Assembly (NCBI RefSeq): GCF_900312745.1
Contig: NZ_OMPD01000014.1
Coordinates: forward strand, 992,001 to 1,056,000
DNA length: 64,000 bases
Direction of reading: 5' to 3'
Source: Aquimarina sp. AU58
GTDB lineage: Bacteria; Bacteroidota; Bacteroidia; Flavobacteriales; Flavobacteriaceae
Shown here: piece after piece, positions 50,273 to 59,598 of the stretch
Numbering within the stretch: position 1 is the first letter of the stretch
Layout of the letters: each line of letters begins with the position of its first letter
Notes under the pieces: model-generated
Seen by the model: the letters and a program-made list of their open reading frames with translations, nothing else
What the model was told of the DNA's origin: nothing
Databases searched by the model: none
Translations under genes and position numbers: made by a program

Positions 50273-50539
50273 ATGATTTTAGATCAAATGATATTAGATA
50301 AAGTGGCTACGCAGAAAACAACGTATCAGGATGATAAAACCTCTGAGAAACCAATACGTAGTATCGCAAAAGCAGTAAGCTGGAGAGTCGTGGGTACATT
50401 AGATACATTAATAGTGTCTTATGTGTTAACAGGAGAGATTGCTCTTGCTACTTCGATTGCATCTATTGATTTTGTGACAAAAATGATTCTGTATTTTTTT
50501 CACGAAAGAATTTGGAATCGTATTAAATGGGGAAAATAA
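50273..50539 (+). CDS. DUF2061 membrane protein, first gene of the cys operon
   Basis: An 88-residue protein with an N-terminal polar part and a DUF2061 domain (RSIAKAVSWRVVGTLDTLIV, FVTKMILYFFHERIWNRIKW), predicted to form two membrane helices. The family often accompanies sulfate-assimilation genes, but its function is not established. The cysH gene begins 32 bases after its stop. The start could be 50273 or one of the two following ATGs. Confidence 0.85.
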   Translation: MILDQMILDKVATQKTTYQDDKTSEKPIRSIAKAVSWRVVGTLDTLIVSYVLTGEIALATSIASIDFVTKMILYFFHERIWNRIKWGK

Positions 50540-50571
50540 TTGCTATAGTAGAAAAACAAGTATTGTAGGCT

Positions 50572-51198
50572 ATGAGTTTAACAGAAAAAGAAATAGAAAA
50601 ATTAAATAAATCTCTAAAGGATAAAACACCTTTAGAAATTGCGCAATGGGCAGTTTTAAATGCGAAAACTCCGGTTGTAACTACTAATTTTAGACCATAT
50701 GAGGTTGCAATTCTTAATATTTGCTCAAAAGCATTGTCAGATATTCCGGTAATATGGTGTGACTCTGGATACAATACTCCAAACACCTATAGACATGCCG
50801 AAGAGGTTATTGATATGCTAGGACTGAATGTTAAATTGTATGTTCCTAAACAGACCACAGCACATAGAGATGTAACTATGGGAATTCCGGATATTGATGA
50901 TCCCAAACACAAAATTTTTACAGAACAAGTAAAATTAGAACCATTTAGAAGAGCAATGTCTGAATTTACTCCTGATGTTTGGTTTACAAACCTAAGGAAA
51001 GGACAAACGGCACTTAGAGATTCGCTGGATATTGTAAGTATGGGTAAAGATGGAATTTTAAAAGTAAGTCCATTTTACTATTACAATGATGAAGAGTTAG
51101 ATGTGTATTTAGAAGAACATAAATTACCTAACGAATTTAAATATTTTGATCCAACTAAAGTATTGGAAAATAGAGAGTGTGGATTACATACTAACTAA
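50572..51198 (+). CDS. cysH: Phosphoadenylyl-sulfate reductase-type CysH
   Basis: Reduces activated sulfate (PAPS or APS) to sulfite. The 208-residue protein has the PAPS-reductase fold markers IPVIWCDSGYNTPNTYRHAE, VWFTNLRKGQTALRDSLD and the C-terminal redox ECGLHTN. It lacks the CC...CxxC cysteine pairs that bind the 4Fe-4S cluster in APS reductases, so it looks like the thioredoxin-dependent PAPS type. No APS kinase (CysC) is in this window, which is a puzzle for PAPS supply. cysD follows after 21 bases. Confidence 0.9.
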   Translation: MSLTEKEIEKLNKSLKDKTPLEIAQWAVLNAKTPVVTTNFRPYEVAILNICSKALSDIPVIWCDSGYNTPNTYRHAEEVIDMLGLNVKLYVPKQTTAHRDVTMGIPDIDDPKHKIFTEQVKLEPFRRAMSEFTPDVWFTNLRKGQTALRDSLDIVSMGKDGILKVSPFYYYNDEELDVYLEEHKLPNEFKYFDPTKVLENRECGLHTN

Positions 51199-51219
51199 TA
51201 AAATACGAAAAAGATAAGA

Positions 51220-52179
51220 ATGGAAATACTAGAAAAGAAAATAGAACAATTAGAAGGGACGGCAGGAAATCTGGCTGGAGCATCTGTTCTTAAGGTAAAT
51301 CCTTTGGAGAGTGAAGCAATTTATATTTTTAGAGAAGTAGTAGCACAGTTTGAAAAACCAGTATTGCTTTTTTCTGGAGGAAAAGATTCTATTACTTTAG
51401 TGCGATTGGCCCAGAAAGCATTCTATCCAGGAAAAATTCCTTTCCCTTTATTACATATCGATACGGGGCATAATTTTCCCGAAACTATAGAATTTAGAGA
51501 TCGATTAGTTAAAGAATTAGGGGTAGAACTTATTGTTCGCAATGTTCAGGATTCTATAGATCAAGGTAAGGTTATAGAAGAAAAAGGAAAATATGCTAGC
51601 CGTAATAGTTTACAAACTACCACACTTTTAGATGCTCTGGAAGAATTTAAGTTTGATGCAGCTATTGGTGGAGCTCGTAGGGATGAAGAAAAAGCCAGAG
51701 CCAAAGAACGTATATTCTCTGTTAGAGATGATTTTGGTCAATGGGACGAGAAAAACCAACGTCCTGAATTGTTTGATCACCTTAACGGAAAAATTGATTT
51801 AGGCCAAAATGTAAGAGTGTTCCCAATTAGTAACTGGACAGAATTAGATGTATGGAGCTATATCCAAAAAGAAGGAATCGAAATTCCGTCTATATATTTT
51901 GCTCATACCCGTAAAACATTTGTGAGAGATGGGATGATTTGGTCTGCCGAAGATGGTGTTGTGTATAGAGAAGATGATGAAGTGGTAGAAGAAAGAATGG
52001 TGCGTTTTAGAACTGTTGGTGATATGTCATGTACCGCAGCAGTCCTTTCTGATGCAATCACTATAGATAAAGTAGTATCAGAGATCAGAGAATCTACAAT
52101 TTCAGAACGAGGAGCTCGTATCGATGATAAACGATCAGAAGCTGCGATGGAAAAACGAAAACAACAAGGATATTTCTAA
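51220..52179 (+). CDS. cysD: Sulfate adenylyltransferase subunit 2
   Basis: The catalytic subunit of ATP sulfurylase, making APS from sulfate and ATP with CysN. The 319-residue protein has the PP-loop FSGGKDSITLVRLAQKAF (about residues 57-74), LLHIDTGHNFPETIEFRD, GGARRDEEKARAKERIFS, RDDFGQWDEKNQRPELFDHL and VFPISNWTELDVW. It lies between cysH and cysN. All family landmarks are present. Confidence 0.96.
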   Translation: MEILEKKIEQLEGTAGNLAGASVLKVNPLESEAIYIFREVVAQFEKPVLLFSGGKDSITLVRLAQKAFYPGKIPFPLLHIDTGHNFPETIEFRDRLVKELGVELIVRNVQDSIDQGKVIEEKGKYASRNSLQTTTLLDALEEFKFDAAIGGARRDEEKARAKERIFSVRDDFGQWDEKNQRPELFDHLNGKIDLGQNVRVFPISNWTELDVWSYIQKEGIEIPSIYFAHTRKTFVRDGMIWSAEDGVVYREDDEVVEERMVRFRTVGDMSCTAAVLSDAITIDKVVSEIRESTISERGARIDDKRSEAAMEKRKQQGYF

Positions 52180-52327
52180 AATTAGTTGCTGGTTATTAGT
52201 TTTCTAATGATTAGTGAGAATATAAATTAAGGATCAAAATAATTGGTGATAGTATTGGTAAAGGAATCTTTTATAAGTCATAAAAAAGACCTTCAACAAA
52301 AAACTATTAACCATCAACCAAAATAAG

Positions 52328-53575
52328 ATGGATGTATTAAAAATAGCAACAGCAGGAAGTGTAGATGATGGTAAAAGTACCTTGATCGGTCGTATTCTAT
52401 ATGATACAAAATCATTAACGACAGATAAATTAGAAGCAATTGAAACCAGAAGTAAAGCCAATGGTTTTGATTATTTAGATTTTTCGTTGGCTACAGATGG
52501 ATTAGTAGCCGAACGTGAACAAGGGATTACTATTGATGTTGCTCATATCTACTTTTCTACAAAAACCAAAAGTTATATTATAGCCGATACCCCTGGGCAT
52601 ATTGAATATACCAGAAATATGGTTACAGGAGCATCGACATCACAAGCCTCTATCATTTTGGTAGATGCTCGTAAAGGTGTAATAGAACAAACCTATCGTC
52701 ACTTTTTTATCAATAACCTGTTAAGAGTTAAAGACGTGATTGTAGCAGTTAACAAAATGGATTTGGTAGATTTTTCTCAGGAAAAATATGAAGCTATTAA
52801 AGCTGATTTTGAAACATTGATCGAAAAAAGTGACTACAAAGAACAGAATATAACATTTATCCCGGTAAGTGCATTGCAGGGCGATAATGTGGTAGATAAA
52901 TCTGAGAATACCCCATGGTATACCGGGCAAACTTTACTAGAACACTTAGAGAAATTAGATGCGCAGGATGTATATGAAAAAGCTCAGGTACGTTTTCCTA
53001 TTCAAACGGTAATTCGTCCTAAAAAAGATGAGTTTCATGACTTTAGAGGATATGCAGGTAAATTATACGGAGGCGACCTTTCTGTTGGAGATGAAGTAAC
53101 AATTTTACCTTCATTAACTACGTCAAAAGTAAAAGAAATTTACTTCTTTGATCAGAAATTTGATACCGCAGGTAGAGGAAGTTCTTGTACTATTACTTTA
53201 GAAGATGATGTAAATGTAAGTAGAGGAGATATGATTGTAAAATCATCAGAGAAGCCTCGGGTAGAAAAACAACTCACAGCAACAGTATGCTGGATGGACA
53301 GTAAAGACCTAAATCCAGGAACAAATTACTTTATACAAAGTGGAAGTAATAGAATTCTAGCAAAAGTGAAAAGTATAAACGGAACCATAGCAACCGATTT
53401 TTCTGGAGACGATACTTCAAAAAATGCTTTGAGTTTAAACGAAATAGGAAAAGTTCAGATACAGTTGAGCAAACCTTTAGCAGTTGATTCTTATAGCAAG
53501 AATAAAGCTTCAGGATCATTTATATTAATAGATTCACAAACCAATACTACTTCAGGAGTTGGTTTTATAGAATAA
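52328..53575 (+). CDS. cysN: Sulfate adenylyltransferase subunit 1 (GTPase)
   Basis: GTPase subunit that drives sulfate adenylylation by CysD. The 415-residue protein has P-loop AGSVDDGKSTLIGRI (residues 9-23), EREQGITIDVAHIYF, DTPGHIEYTRNMVTGAS and NKMDLV, then EF-Tu-like beta-barrel domains. It is shorter than E. coli CysN (475) and carries no C-terminal APS kinase. A 148-base AT-rich gap separates it from cysD; no extra gene is seen there. Confidence 0.96.
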   Translation: MDVLKIATAGSVDDGKSTLIGRILYDTKSLTTDKLEAIETRSKANGFDYLDFSLATDGLVAEREQGITIDVAHIYFSTKTKSYIIADTPGHIEYTRNMVTGASTSQASIILVDARKGVIEQTYRHFFINNLLRVKDVIVAVNKMDLVDFSQEKYEAIKADFETLIEKSDYKEQNITFIPVSALQGDNVVDKSENTPWYTGQTLLEHLEKLDAQDVYEKAQVRFPIQTVIRPKKDEFHDFRGYAGKLYGGDLSVGDEVTILPSLTTSKVKEIYFFDQKFDTAGRGSSCTITLEDDVNVSRGDMIVKSSEKPRVEKQLTATVCWMDSKDLNPGTNYFIQSGSNRILAKVKSINGTIATDFSGDDTSKNALSLNEIGKVQIQLSKPLAVDSYSKNKASGSFILIDSQTNTTSGVGFIE

Positions 53576-53680
53576 ATATAAGCCATTCTTTATAGGAAGA
53601 AAACAAGAAATTAGAATCATAAAACCATCATACAAAAGTCATAACTATGACCTTTTTTAAAGGCAGAAATACGAAAAAAG

Positions 53681-55771
53681 ATGCAAAGTTTTAGAACCGA
53701 AATAGAAAACCCAATTGTTCAAAAAGATGTTATAGAATTAGCTAATAAAATTGAGCAATTCCATAAGGGTAAGATTGATGAAGAGAAGTTTCGTAGCCTT
53801 CGTTTGGCACGTGGTGTATATGGCCAACGCCAGGAAGGGGTGCAGATGATTCGTATTAAGTTACCCTATGGTAAAGTGTTGAGTAATCAACTAAGACGTA
53901 TTTGCGAAGTTTCTGATGAGTATTCCAGAGGAAGATTGCATATCACGACACGCCAGGATATTCAGATTCATTATGTAGATTTAAATAGAACCCCAGAACT
54001 TTGGGCAGAGTTAGAAAAAGATGATGTAACGTTAAGAGAAGCTTGTGGTAATACAGTACGTAATGTAACCGCATCAGAAACTGCCGGAATTGATCCAAAA
54101 GAACCTTTTGATGTATCACCTTATGCAGATGCATTATTTCGTTTCTTTTTAAGAAACCCTATCTGTCAGGAAATGGGACGTAAATTCAAAGTTTCTTTTT
54201 CAGGAACCGAAGAAGATACCGGACTATCCTACATGCATGATTTGGGCTTTATTGCTAAAATTGAAAATGGAGTTAGAGGATTTAAAGTAATGCTAGGTGG
54301 TGGATTAGGGTCGCAACCAAGACATGCAGATGAGTTGTATAATTTCTTGCCATCAGAAAAAATTATTCCTTTGATGGAAGGAGTTTTGAGGATTTTTGAT
54401 CGCCATGGGGAACGAAAAAGTAGAGCCAAGGCAAGAATGAAGTTTCTACTTAAAGACATAGGAGTTGAAGCGTTCAAAGAATTAGTAGAAGCAGAACAAA
54501 ACGCAATAGAACAGAAAACTGTTGTAATTGATGCAGAAGCATATAAAACTTCAGTTCCGGTTGAAGTTGAAGCACCTCAAGTAGAAATCAAAAACCAAAA
54601 AACCTTTGATCTGTGGAAATCTACCAATGTAGTAGCACAAAAACAAGAGGGGTACGTAGCCATAGGTGTCAAAGTACTATTAGGGGATTTTTATACTGAT
54701 AAAGCTAGATTACTAGCAGATTTAGTTGAGAAATATGCGGCAGGAGAAATAAGATTATCATTGCGCCAGAATATTTTGATCCCTTTTGTAAAAGAAGATA
54801 TAGTACCGTTTTTCTATCAAGAATTAGAAAAATTAGGATTTGTAGAATCTGGTTACAATAAAGCAGTAGATATAACCGCTTGCCCAGGAACAGATACCTG
54901 TAATCTAGGAATTGCAAGTAGTACAGGTATTGCCGAGGAACTAGAACGAGTAATCAAGACAGAATACCCTCAATATCTTGAAAAAGAAGATTTGGTGATC
55001 AAAATTAGTGGATGTATGAATGCTTGCGGGCAACATAATATGGCAAATATTGGTTTTCAGGGAATGTCTGTGCGTACTAAGGATAAATTAGTTGCACCTG
55101 CATTACAAGTCTTATTAGGAGGAGGAAACTTAGGAGATGGTAATGGTCGTTTTGCGGATAAAGTAGTAAAAATACCAAGTAGAAGAGGGCCAGAAGCATT
55201 ACGTAGAATTCTTAATGATTTTGAAGCAAATGCTAACGGTAAAACTTTTATAGACTATTATACTAAGCAAGGAGAAAAGTATTTCTATGATTTTCTTACC
55301 GATTTATCTAATGTAGATAGTCTTACTCAAGAAGATTTTATTGATTGGGGAACAGAAGAGAATTATGTAAAGGCAATCGGAGTAGGAGAATGTGCAGGAG
55401 TAGTTATAGATTTAATAGCTACTTTGTTCTTAGAAAGTGAAGAGAAAATAGAAAATGCGAAAATATCTTTTGAGAATGAAATATACTCTGATGCTGTATA
55501 TCATGCATACAGCTCATTAGTTAATTCTGCAAAAGCATTATTATTAGCCGAAAACAAAAAAACAAATACACATGCAGGAATCATTCGTCAGTTTGACGAA
55601 GAATTTGTCGCAAGCGGAAAAGTACAATTAGAAGGAACATTTGCAGACTTGATTTATCAACTTCAAAAAAATGCACCCACTAGAGATTTTGCAGTAGATT
55701 ATATAAAAAATGCAGAGCAGTTTTTGCAAAAAGTGCAGGAGTTTAGAGCTGTTGAAGTAGAAAATGCATAA
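53681..55771 (+). CDS. Sulfite reductase (siroheme, 4Fe-4S) fused to a HEPN domain
   Basis: Reduces sulfite to sulfide with six electrons. Residues 1 to about 560 are a ferredoxin-type sulfite/nitrite reductase: YGQRQEGVQMIRIKLPYG, GRLHITTRQDIQIHYV, ACGNTVRNVTASE, and the cluster/siroheme cysteines C401 and C407 (CPGTDTC) with C445 and C449 (SGCMNAC). Residues about 577-690 are a HEPN-type helical domain (SFENEIYSDAVYHAYSSLVN, SAKALLLAENKKTNTHAG, FADLIYQL). The operon context (cysH-D-N before, siroheme genes after) favours sulfite over nitrite. The HEPN part could regulate or anchor the enzyme; that is unknown. Confidence 0.9.
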   Translation: MQSFRTEIENPIVQKDVIELANKIEQFHKGKIDEEKFRSLRLARGVYGQRQEGVQMIRIKLPYGKVLSNQLRRICEVSDEYSRGRLHITTRQDIQIHYVDLNRTPELWAELEKDDVTLREACGNTVRNVTASETAGIDPKEPFDVSPYADALFRFFLRNPICQEMGRKFKVSFSGTEEDTGLSYMHDLGFIAKIENGVRGFKVMLGGGLGSQPRHADELYNFLPSEKIIPLMEGVLRIFDRHGERKSRAKARMKFLLKDIGVEAFKELVEAEQNAIEQKTVVIDAEAYKTSVPVEVEAPQVEIKNQKTFDLWKSTNVVAQKQEGYVAIGVKVLLGDFYTDKARLLADLVEKYAAGEIRLSLRQNILIPFVKEDIVPFFYQELEKLGFVESGYNKAVDITACPGTDTCNLGIASSTGIAEELERVIKTEYPQYLEKEDLVIKISGCMNACGQHNMANIGFQGMSVRTKDKLVAPALQVLLGGGNLGDGNGRFADKVVKIPSRRGPEALRRILNDFEANANGKTFIDYYTKQGEKYFYDFLTDLSNVDSLTQEDFIDWGTEENYVKAIGVGECAGVVIDLIATLFLESEEKIENAKISFENEIYSDAVYHAYSSLVNSAKALLLAENKKTNTHAGIIRQFDEEFVASGKVQLEGTFADLIYQLQKNAPTRDFAVDYIKNAEQFLQKVQEFRAVEVENA

Positions 55772-55779
55772 AGAAAATA

Positions 55780-56547
55780 ATGAATAGTAAAACACCAAAA
55801 TTAACAGTAGTAGGAGCAGGCCCGGGAGATCCGGATTTGATCACTCTTAAAGCAATTAAAGCTTTAGAGTCTGCAGATGTGGTGTTATATGATGCACTCA
55901 TTAATGAAACCTTATTGGGTTACGCGTCTAAAGCAGAGAAGATATTTGTTGGTAAAAGAAAAGGATGCTATGCATATCAACAAGAACAGATTAATGAATT
56001 AATAGTAAGTAGAACCAAGAGCCATGGGCATGTAGTGCGATTAAAAGGAGGAGATCCTTTTATTTTTGGACGTGGAGCAGAAGAGATTGATTATGTACAA
56101 CAGTTTGATGTAGAAACCAATATGGTTCCGGGTATATCATCATCTTTAGCTGTTCCAGCATATCAGGGAATCCCATTAACAAAAAGAGGATCCTCAGAAA
56201 GTTTTTGGGTGATTACAGGAACTACAAAATCCCACAAATTATCACAGGATATATGCCTGGCAGCAAAATCAAATGCAACTGTGGTAATTTTGATGGGAAT
56301 GAGTAAGTTGAATGAAATAGTTAGTATCTTTGCTGCCGAAAATAAGCAAGATACCCCAGTAGCTATTATCCAAAACGGAACCACAGAAAAAGAGAAGTTT
56401 GGATACAGTACAATAGAGAATATTGAGGAAGTAGTTTTAGAAAAAGAATTATCCTCACCAGCAATTATTATAATAGGGGAAGTGGTAAACCAACGAGTTC
56501 GACTAGCTTCGATTTATAATGAAGTTCGAGAAGAAATTGTATCTTAA
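55780..56547 (+). CDS. cobA: Uroporphyrinogen-III C-methyltransferase
   Basis: Adds two methyl groups from SAM to uroporphyrinogen III, giving precorrin-2 for siroheme. The 255-residue protein has the standard motifs LTVVGAGPGDPDLITLKAIK (about 8-27), DVVLYDALIN, VRLKGGDPFIFGRGAEE (about 87-103), MVPGISSSLAVPAYQGIPLT and VILMGMSKL. It starts 8 bases after the sulfite reductase stop and supplies its cofactor together with the next gene. Confidence 0.96.
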   Translation: MNSKTPKLTVVGAGPGDPDLITLKAIKALESADVVLYDALINETLLGYASKAEKIFVGKRKGCYAYQQEQINELIVSRTKSHGHVVRLKGGDPFIFGRGAEEIDYVQQFDVETNMVPGISSSLAVPAYQGIPLTKRGSSESFWVITGTTKSHKLSQDICLAAKSNATVVILMGMSKLNEIVSIFAAENKQDTPVAIIQNGTTEKEKFGYSTIENIEEVVLEKELSSPAIIIIGEVVNQRVRLASIYNEVREEIVS

Positions 56548-56568
56548 TAGTTTGGGACTAGCTTAAAG

Positions 56569-57162
56569 ATGAAAGAAAGAAACAATTTATATCCAGTTTT
56601 TTTAAAGGCTGCAAACCTTGAAACCCTTATCGTAGGAGGAGGAAATGTAGCAGAAGAAAAACTTACGTTCTTATTAAAATCCAGCCCAGATGCTAAGGTG
56701 ACTATAGTATCATCAATGTTTAGAGAAGGTACAATAGCATTAGCGAATAAGTTTGGAGTGGAAATGATACATAAAAAATATCACAAACGTTTTCTCAAAG
56801 GAAAACATATTGTGATTGCTACCACAGATGTTCCTAAAGTTAATATGCAGGTGTATAAAGATTGCAGGAAACGAAGTATACTGGTTAATGTAGCAGACAA
56901 TCCGCCATATTGTGATTTTTATATGGGTGCGATTGTAACCAAAGGCAATGTAAAAGTGGCAATCTCTACTAATGGGAAATCACCAACTACAGCCAAACGA
57001 TTACGTCAGTTTTTTGAGGAAGCGATCCCTGAAAATATTGATGATTTAGTTAAAAATTTAAACGAGTACAGAAAAACAATAAAAGGTAATTTTGAAGAAA
57101 AAGTGGAGACACTAAACGAATTTACCAAAGGATTAATAGGAAAAAAAGAAGTTGAAAAATGA
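56569..57162 (+). CDS. Precorrin-2 dehydrogenase / sirohydrochlorin ferrochelatase
   Basis: Oxidises precorrin-2 and may insert iron to make siroheme (Met8/CysG N-terminal type). The 197-residue protein has the NAD-binding start TLIVGGGNVAEEKLTFLLKS, then IVIATTDVPKVNMQVYKDCR, VNVADNPPYCDFYMGAIVTK and KVAISTNGKSPTTAKRLR. Its length fits the stand-alone form without a methyltransferase domain, which is provided by the upstream gene. The next gene overlaps by four bases. Confidence 0.94.
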   Translation: MKERNNLYPVFLKAANLETLIVGGGNVAEEKLTFLLKSSPDAKVTIVSSMFREGTIALANKFGVEMIHKKYHKRFLKGKHIVIATTDVPKVNMQVYKDCRKRSILVNVADNPPYCDFYMGAIVTKGNVKVAISTNGKSPTTAKRLRQFFEEAIPENIDDLVKNLNEYRKTIKGNFEEKVETLNEFTKGLIGKKEVEK

Positions 57163-58214
57163 TCAAGACTGATATTTTAATAATCGGAGCGGGACCAACA
57201 GGACTATTTACTGTTTTTGAAGCAGGATTACTGAAGTTAAAGACGCATCTTATTGATGCCTTACCACAACCAGGTGGGCAATGCTCAGAAATATATCCCA
57301 AAAAACCAATATATGATATTCCTGGTTTTCCAGAAATACTTGCAGGAGAATTGGTAGATAACCTAATGGAGCAAATAAAACCTTTTAAGCCCGGGTTTAC
57401 TCTAGGAGAAAGAGCAGAAACTATCGAGAAATTAGAAGATGATACTTTTTTGGTAACTACCAATAAAGGAACGCAACATAATGCACCGGTAGTTGCAATT
57501 GCAGGAGGATTAGGTTCTTTCGAGCCTCGTAAACCACCGATCCCAAATATTGCAGATTTCGAAGATAAAGGAGTAGCGTATATCATACGTGATCCAGAAG
57601 TATATAGAGATAAACGAGTTGTAATTGCAGGAGGAGGAGACTCTGCTTTAGATTGGTCAATTTTCTTGGCAGATGTGGCCAGTGAAGTAACTCTAGTGCA
57701 TAGACGAAACGAATTTCGTGGAGCTTTAGATTCGGTAGAAAGAGTAGCAGAACTTTCTAAATTGGGAAAAGTAAACCTGATTACTGAAGCTGAAGTAAAA
57801 GAATTGAAAGGTGATGATCACATTACAGCGGTTGGTATAAAACATAAAACAAAAGGTGAAATTATTTTAGATACAGATTACTTCATCCCGTTATTTGGAT
57901 TATCCCCAAAATTAGGACCAATAGGAGATTGGGGATTAGAGATCGAAAAAAATGCGATCAAAGTAGATAATTCATACGATTACCAAACTAATATCCCGGG
58001 AATTTACGCTATTGGCGATGTAAATACATATAAAGGAAAACTAAAACTAATTCTTTCTGGTTTTCATGAAGCAGCCATTATGTGTCAGAGCGCTTATCAA
58101 AGAATCTTTCCGGATAAAAAGTATGTGATGAAATATACAACCGTTGGTGGAGTAGAAGGATTTGATGGAACTAAAAAAGAAGCTAAAAAAGAAGTAGTAA
58201 AAGCTATTAATTAG
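57159..58214 (+). CDS. NAD(P)/FAD-dependent oxidoreductase (ferredoxin-NADP reductase type)
   Basis: A 351-residue flavoprotein of the thioredoxin-reductase-like ferredoxin-NADP reductase family. FAD site IIGAGPTGLFTVFEAGLLKL near the N-terminus, HLIDALPQPGGQCSEIYP, NAD(P) site VVIAGGGDSALDWSIFL, VTLVHRRNEFRGA, and IYAIGDVNTY. It lacks the CxxC disulfide of thioredoxin reductase. As last gene of the cys operon (ATGA overlap) it probably supplies electrons, through a ferredoxin, to the sulfite reductase. Confidence 0.92.
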   Translation: MIKTDILIIGAGPTGLFTVFEAGLLKLKTHLIDALPQPGGQCSEIYPKKPIYDIPGFPEILAGELVDNLMEQIKPFKPGFTLGERAETIEKLEDDTFLVTTNKGTQHNAPVVAIAGGLGSFEPRKPPIPNIADFEDKGVAYIIRDPEVYRDKRVVIAGGGDSALDWSIFLADVASEVTLVHRRNEFRGALDSVERVAELSKLGKVNLITEAEVKELKGDDHITAVGIKHKTKGEIILDTDYFIPLFGLSPKLGPIGDWGLEIEKNAIKVDNSYDYQTNIPGIYAIGDVNTYKGKLKLILSGFHEAAIMCQSAYQRIFPDKKYVMKYTTVGGVEGFDGTKKEAKKEVVKAIN

Positions 58215-58239
58215 AAAAGAGTTTATTTTTAAAATAAAA

Positions 58240-58288
58240 CAGGTGTATATCGAAAAATTGATTTTCGGTATACACCTGTCCTTTTTTA
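58240..58288 (+). terminator. Strong terminator of the cys operon
   Basis: ACAGGTGTATATCGAAAAAT and ATTTTCGGTATACACCTGT form a long stem of nearly 20 bp, followed by CCTTTTTT. The arms GTGTATA/TATACAC recall the hairpin before egtB. Confidence 0.92.
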
Positions 58289-58462
58289 GAACCCTATGAA
58301 CAAAGGTTAAATTGCTTCAATATCTCATTTAACGTTATTAAAAATGGTATAATAGATTACAAAACAGGTTGTACTTCTATGAAATGATGTGTTTTGTAGA
58401 AAAAAATTTTAAACCCTATTTTTTTTCTTTACCTATGGTTCTAATTTTTTTTAAACGTTCTT

Positions 58463-59596
58463 ATGAAAAAGCTATTTTCTATTCTTTCGATTGTTTTTGT
58501 GTTAATTGCTTGTAAAAATAAAGCTGAAACTGAAAAAAATGTAATTACTAAAAACAAAATACCTGTTTATGCATGGGCGCATCTACCCGAAAATGCATCA
58601 GATGAAGAATTAAAAAAACAATTTCAGGAATTAAAAAATAAAGGAATAGATGGTTTAATGTATTCTGCAGGTCACGATCCTTTAACTTATAAAAGGGTTG
58701 GTGAAATTGTAAAAGAAACAGGTATGGAGTTTCATGCATGGATACCTACCATGATACAAAACTCTAATCCAAAATTAAAACCAGAATGGTACGCCATTAA
58801 TCGAAATGGTGAATCTGCATATGATAAACCAGCATATGTTTCGCACTACCAGTTTTTATGCCCTAATAAAGATGAAGTGTATGATTTTCTTAATAGCCTA
58901 TACAGTAGTGTTGCTGATGTAGAAGAAGTAGATGGAATTCATCTAGACTATATCCGGTTTCCAGATGTGATTTTGGCAAAAGGATTATGGGAAAAATATA
59001 ACCTGGTAATGGATAAAGAATATCCTCAATTTGATTATTGTTACTGCGATAAATGTGTCCATGATTTTAAAACATTATCAGGCATAGATATTAAAGACGT
59101 TGAAGATCCTTCGCAAGTAGGAGAATGGAAACAATTTCGTTATGATTTGATAACTAAAATGGTGAATAGATTGGCAGATGTAGTACATGACAAAAATAAA
59201 GTGATTAATGCGGCAGTGTTTCCCGGGCCAAATTCTATTGCCAAAAAACTAGTCAGACAAGAGTGGAATACATGGAATTTGGACGCGTTTTTCCCTATGA
59301 ATTATAATGATTTCTATCTGGAAGATACAAAATGGATTGGCGAGCTAACAAAAGAAGAAGTAACTGCTGTTAATAGTAAGAAACCTGTTTATAGTGGTTT
59401 ATTCATTTGCCCGAAACCAAAAAATAAAGCAAATGAAGCAGACCCCGAAAATCATGGATTATTACCCGAAGAATTAGGAGCTGCAATTATTGAATCTATT
59501 CAAAATGGAGCCACTGGTATTTGTTTATTTACACCAAATAGGATGACAGATGCACATTGGGAGGTCTTGCAAAAAACAATTAATAAAGATTTTTAA
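58463..59596 (+). CDS. Lipoprotein with glycoside-hydrolase-like GHL10 domain
   Basis: A 377-residue lipoprotein (VFVLIACKNK, Cys17). The rest is a TIM-barrel-like domain of the GHL10/DUF187 kind: IPVYAWAHLPENASDEELKK, GIDGLMYSAGHDP, MEFHAWIPTMIQNSN, the signature VDGIHLDYIRFPD (about residue 150) and NAAVFPGPNSIAKKLVRQEW, WNLDAFFPMNYNDFY. Family members are putative glycosidases acting on surface or peptidoglycan-related glycans; the substrate is not known. The DUF5009 gene starts 2 bases after the stop, so the two are one operon. Confidence 0.85.
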   Translation: MKKLFSILSIVFVLIACKNKAETEKNVITKNKIPVYAWAHLPENASDEELKKQFQELKNKGIDGLMYSAGHDPLTYKRVGEIVKETGMEFHAWIPTMIQNSNPKLKPEWYAINRNGESAYDKPAYVSHYQFLCPNKDEVYDFLNSLYSSVADVEEVDGIHLDYIRFPDVILAKGLWEKYNLVMDKEYPQFDYCYCDKCVHDFKTLSGIDIKDVEDPSQVGEWKQFRYDLITKMVNRLADVVHDKNKVINAAVFPGPNSIAKKLVRQEWNTWNLDAFFPMNYNDFYLEDTKWIGELTKEEVTAVNSKKPVYSGLFICPKPKNKANEADPENHGLLPEELGAAIIESIQNGATGICLFTPNRMTDAHWEVLQKTINKDF

Positions 59597-59598
59597 AT

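Noticed and set aside
57122-57586. Minus-strand 154-codon frame over the siroheme/reductase junction
   Set aside because: Lies across two conserved plus-strand genes whose FAD and NAD sites are intact.
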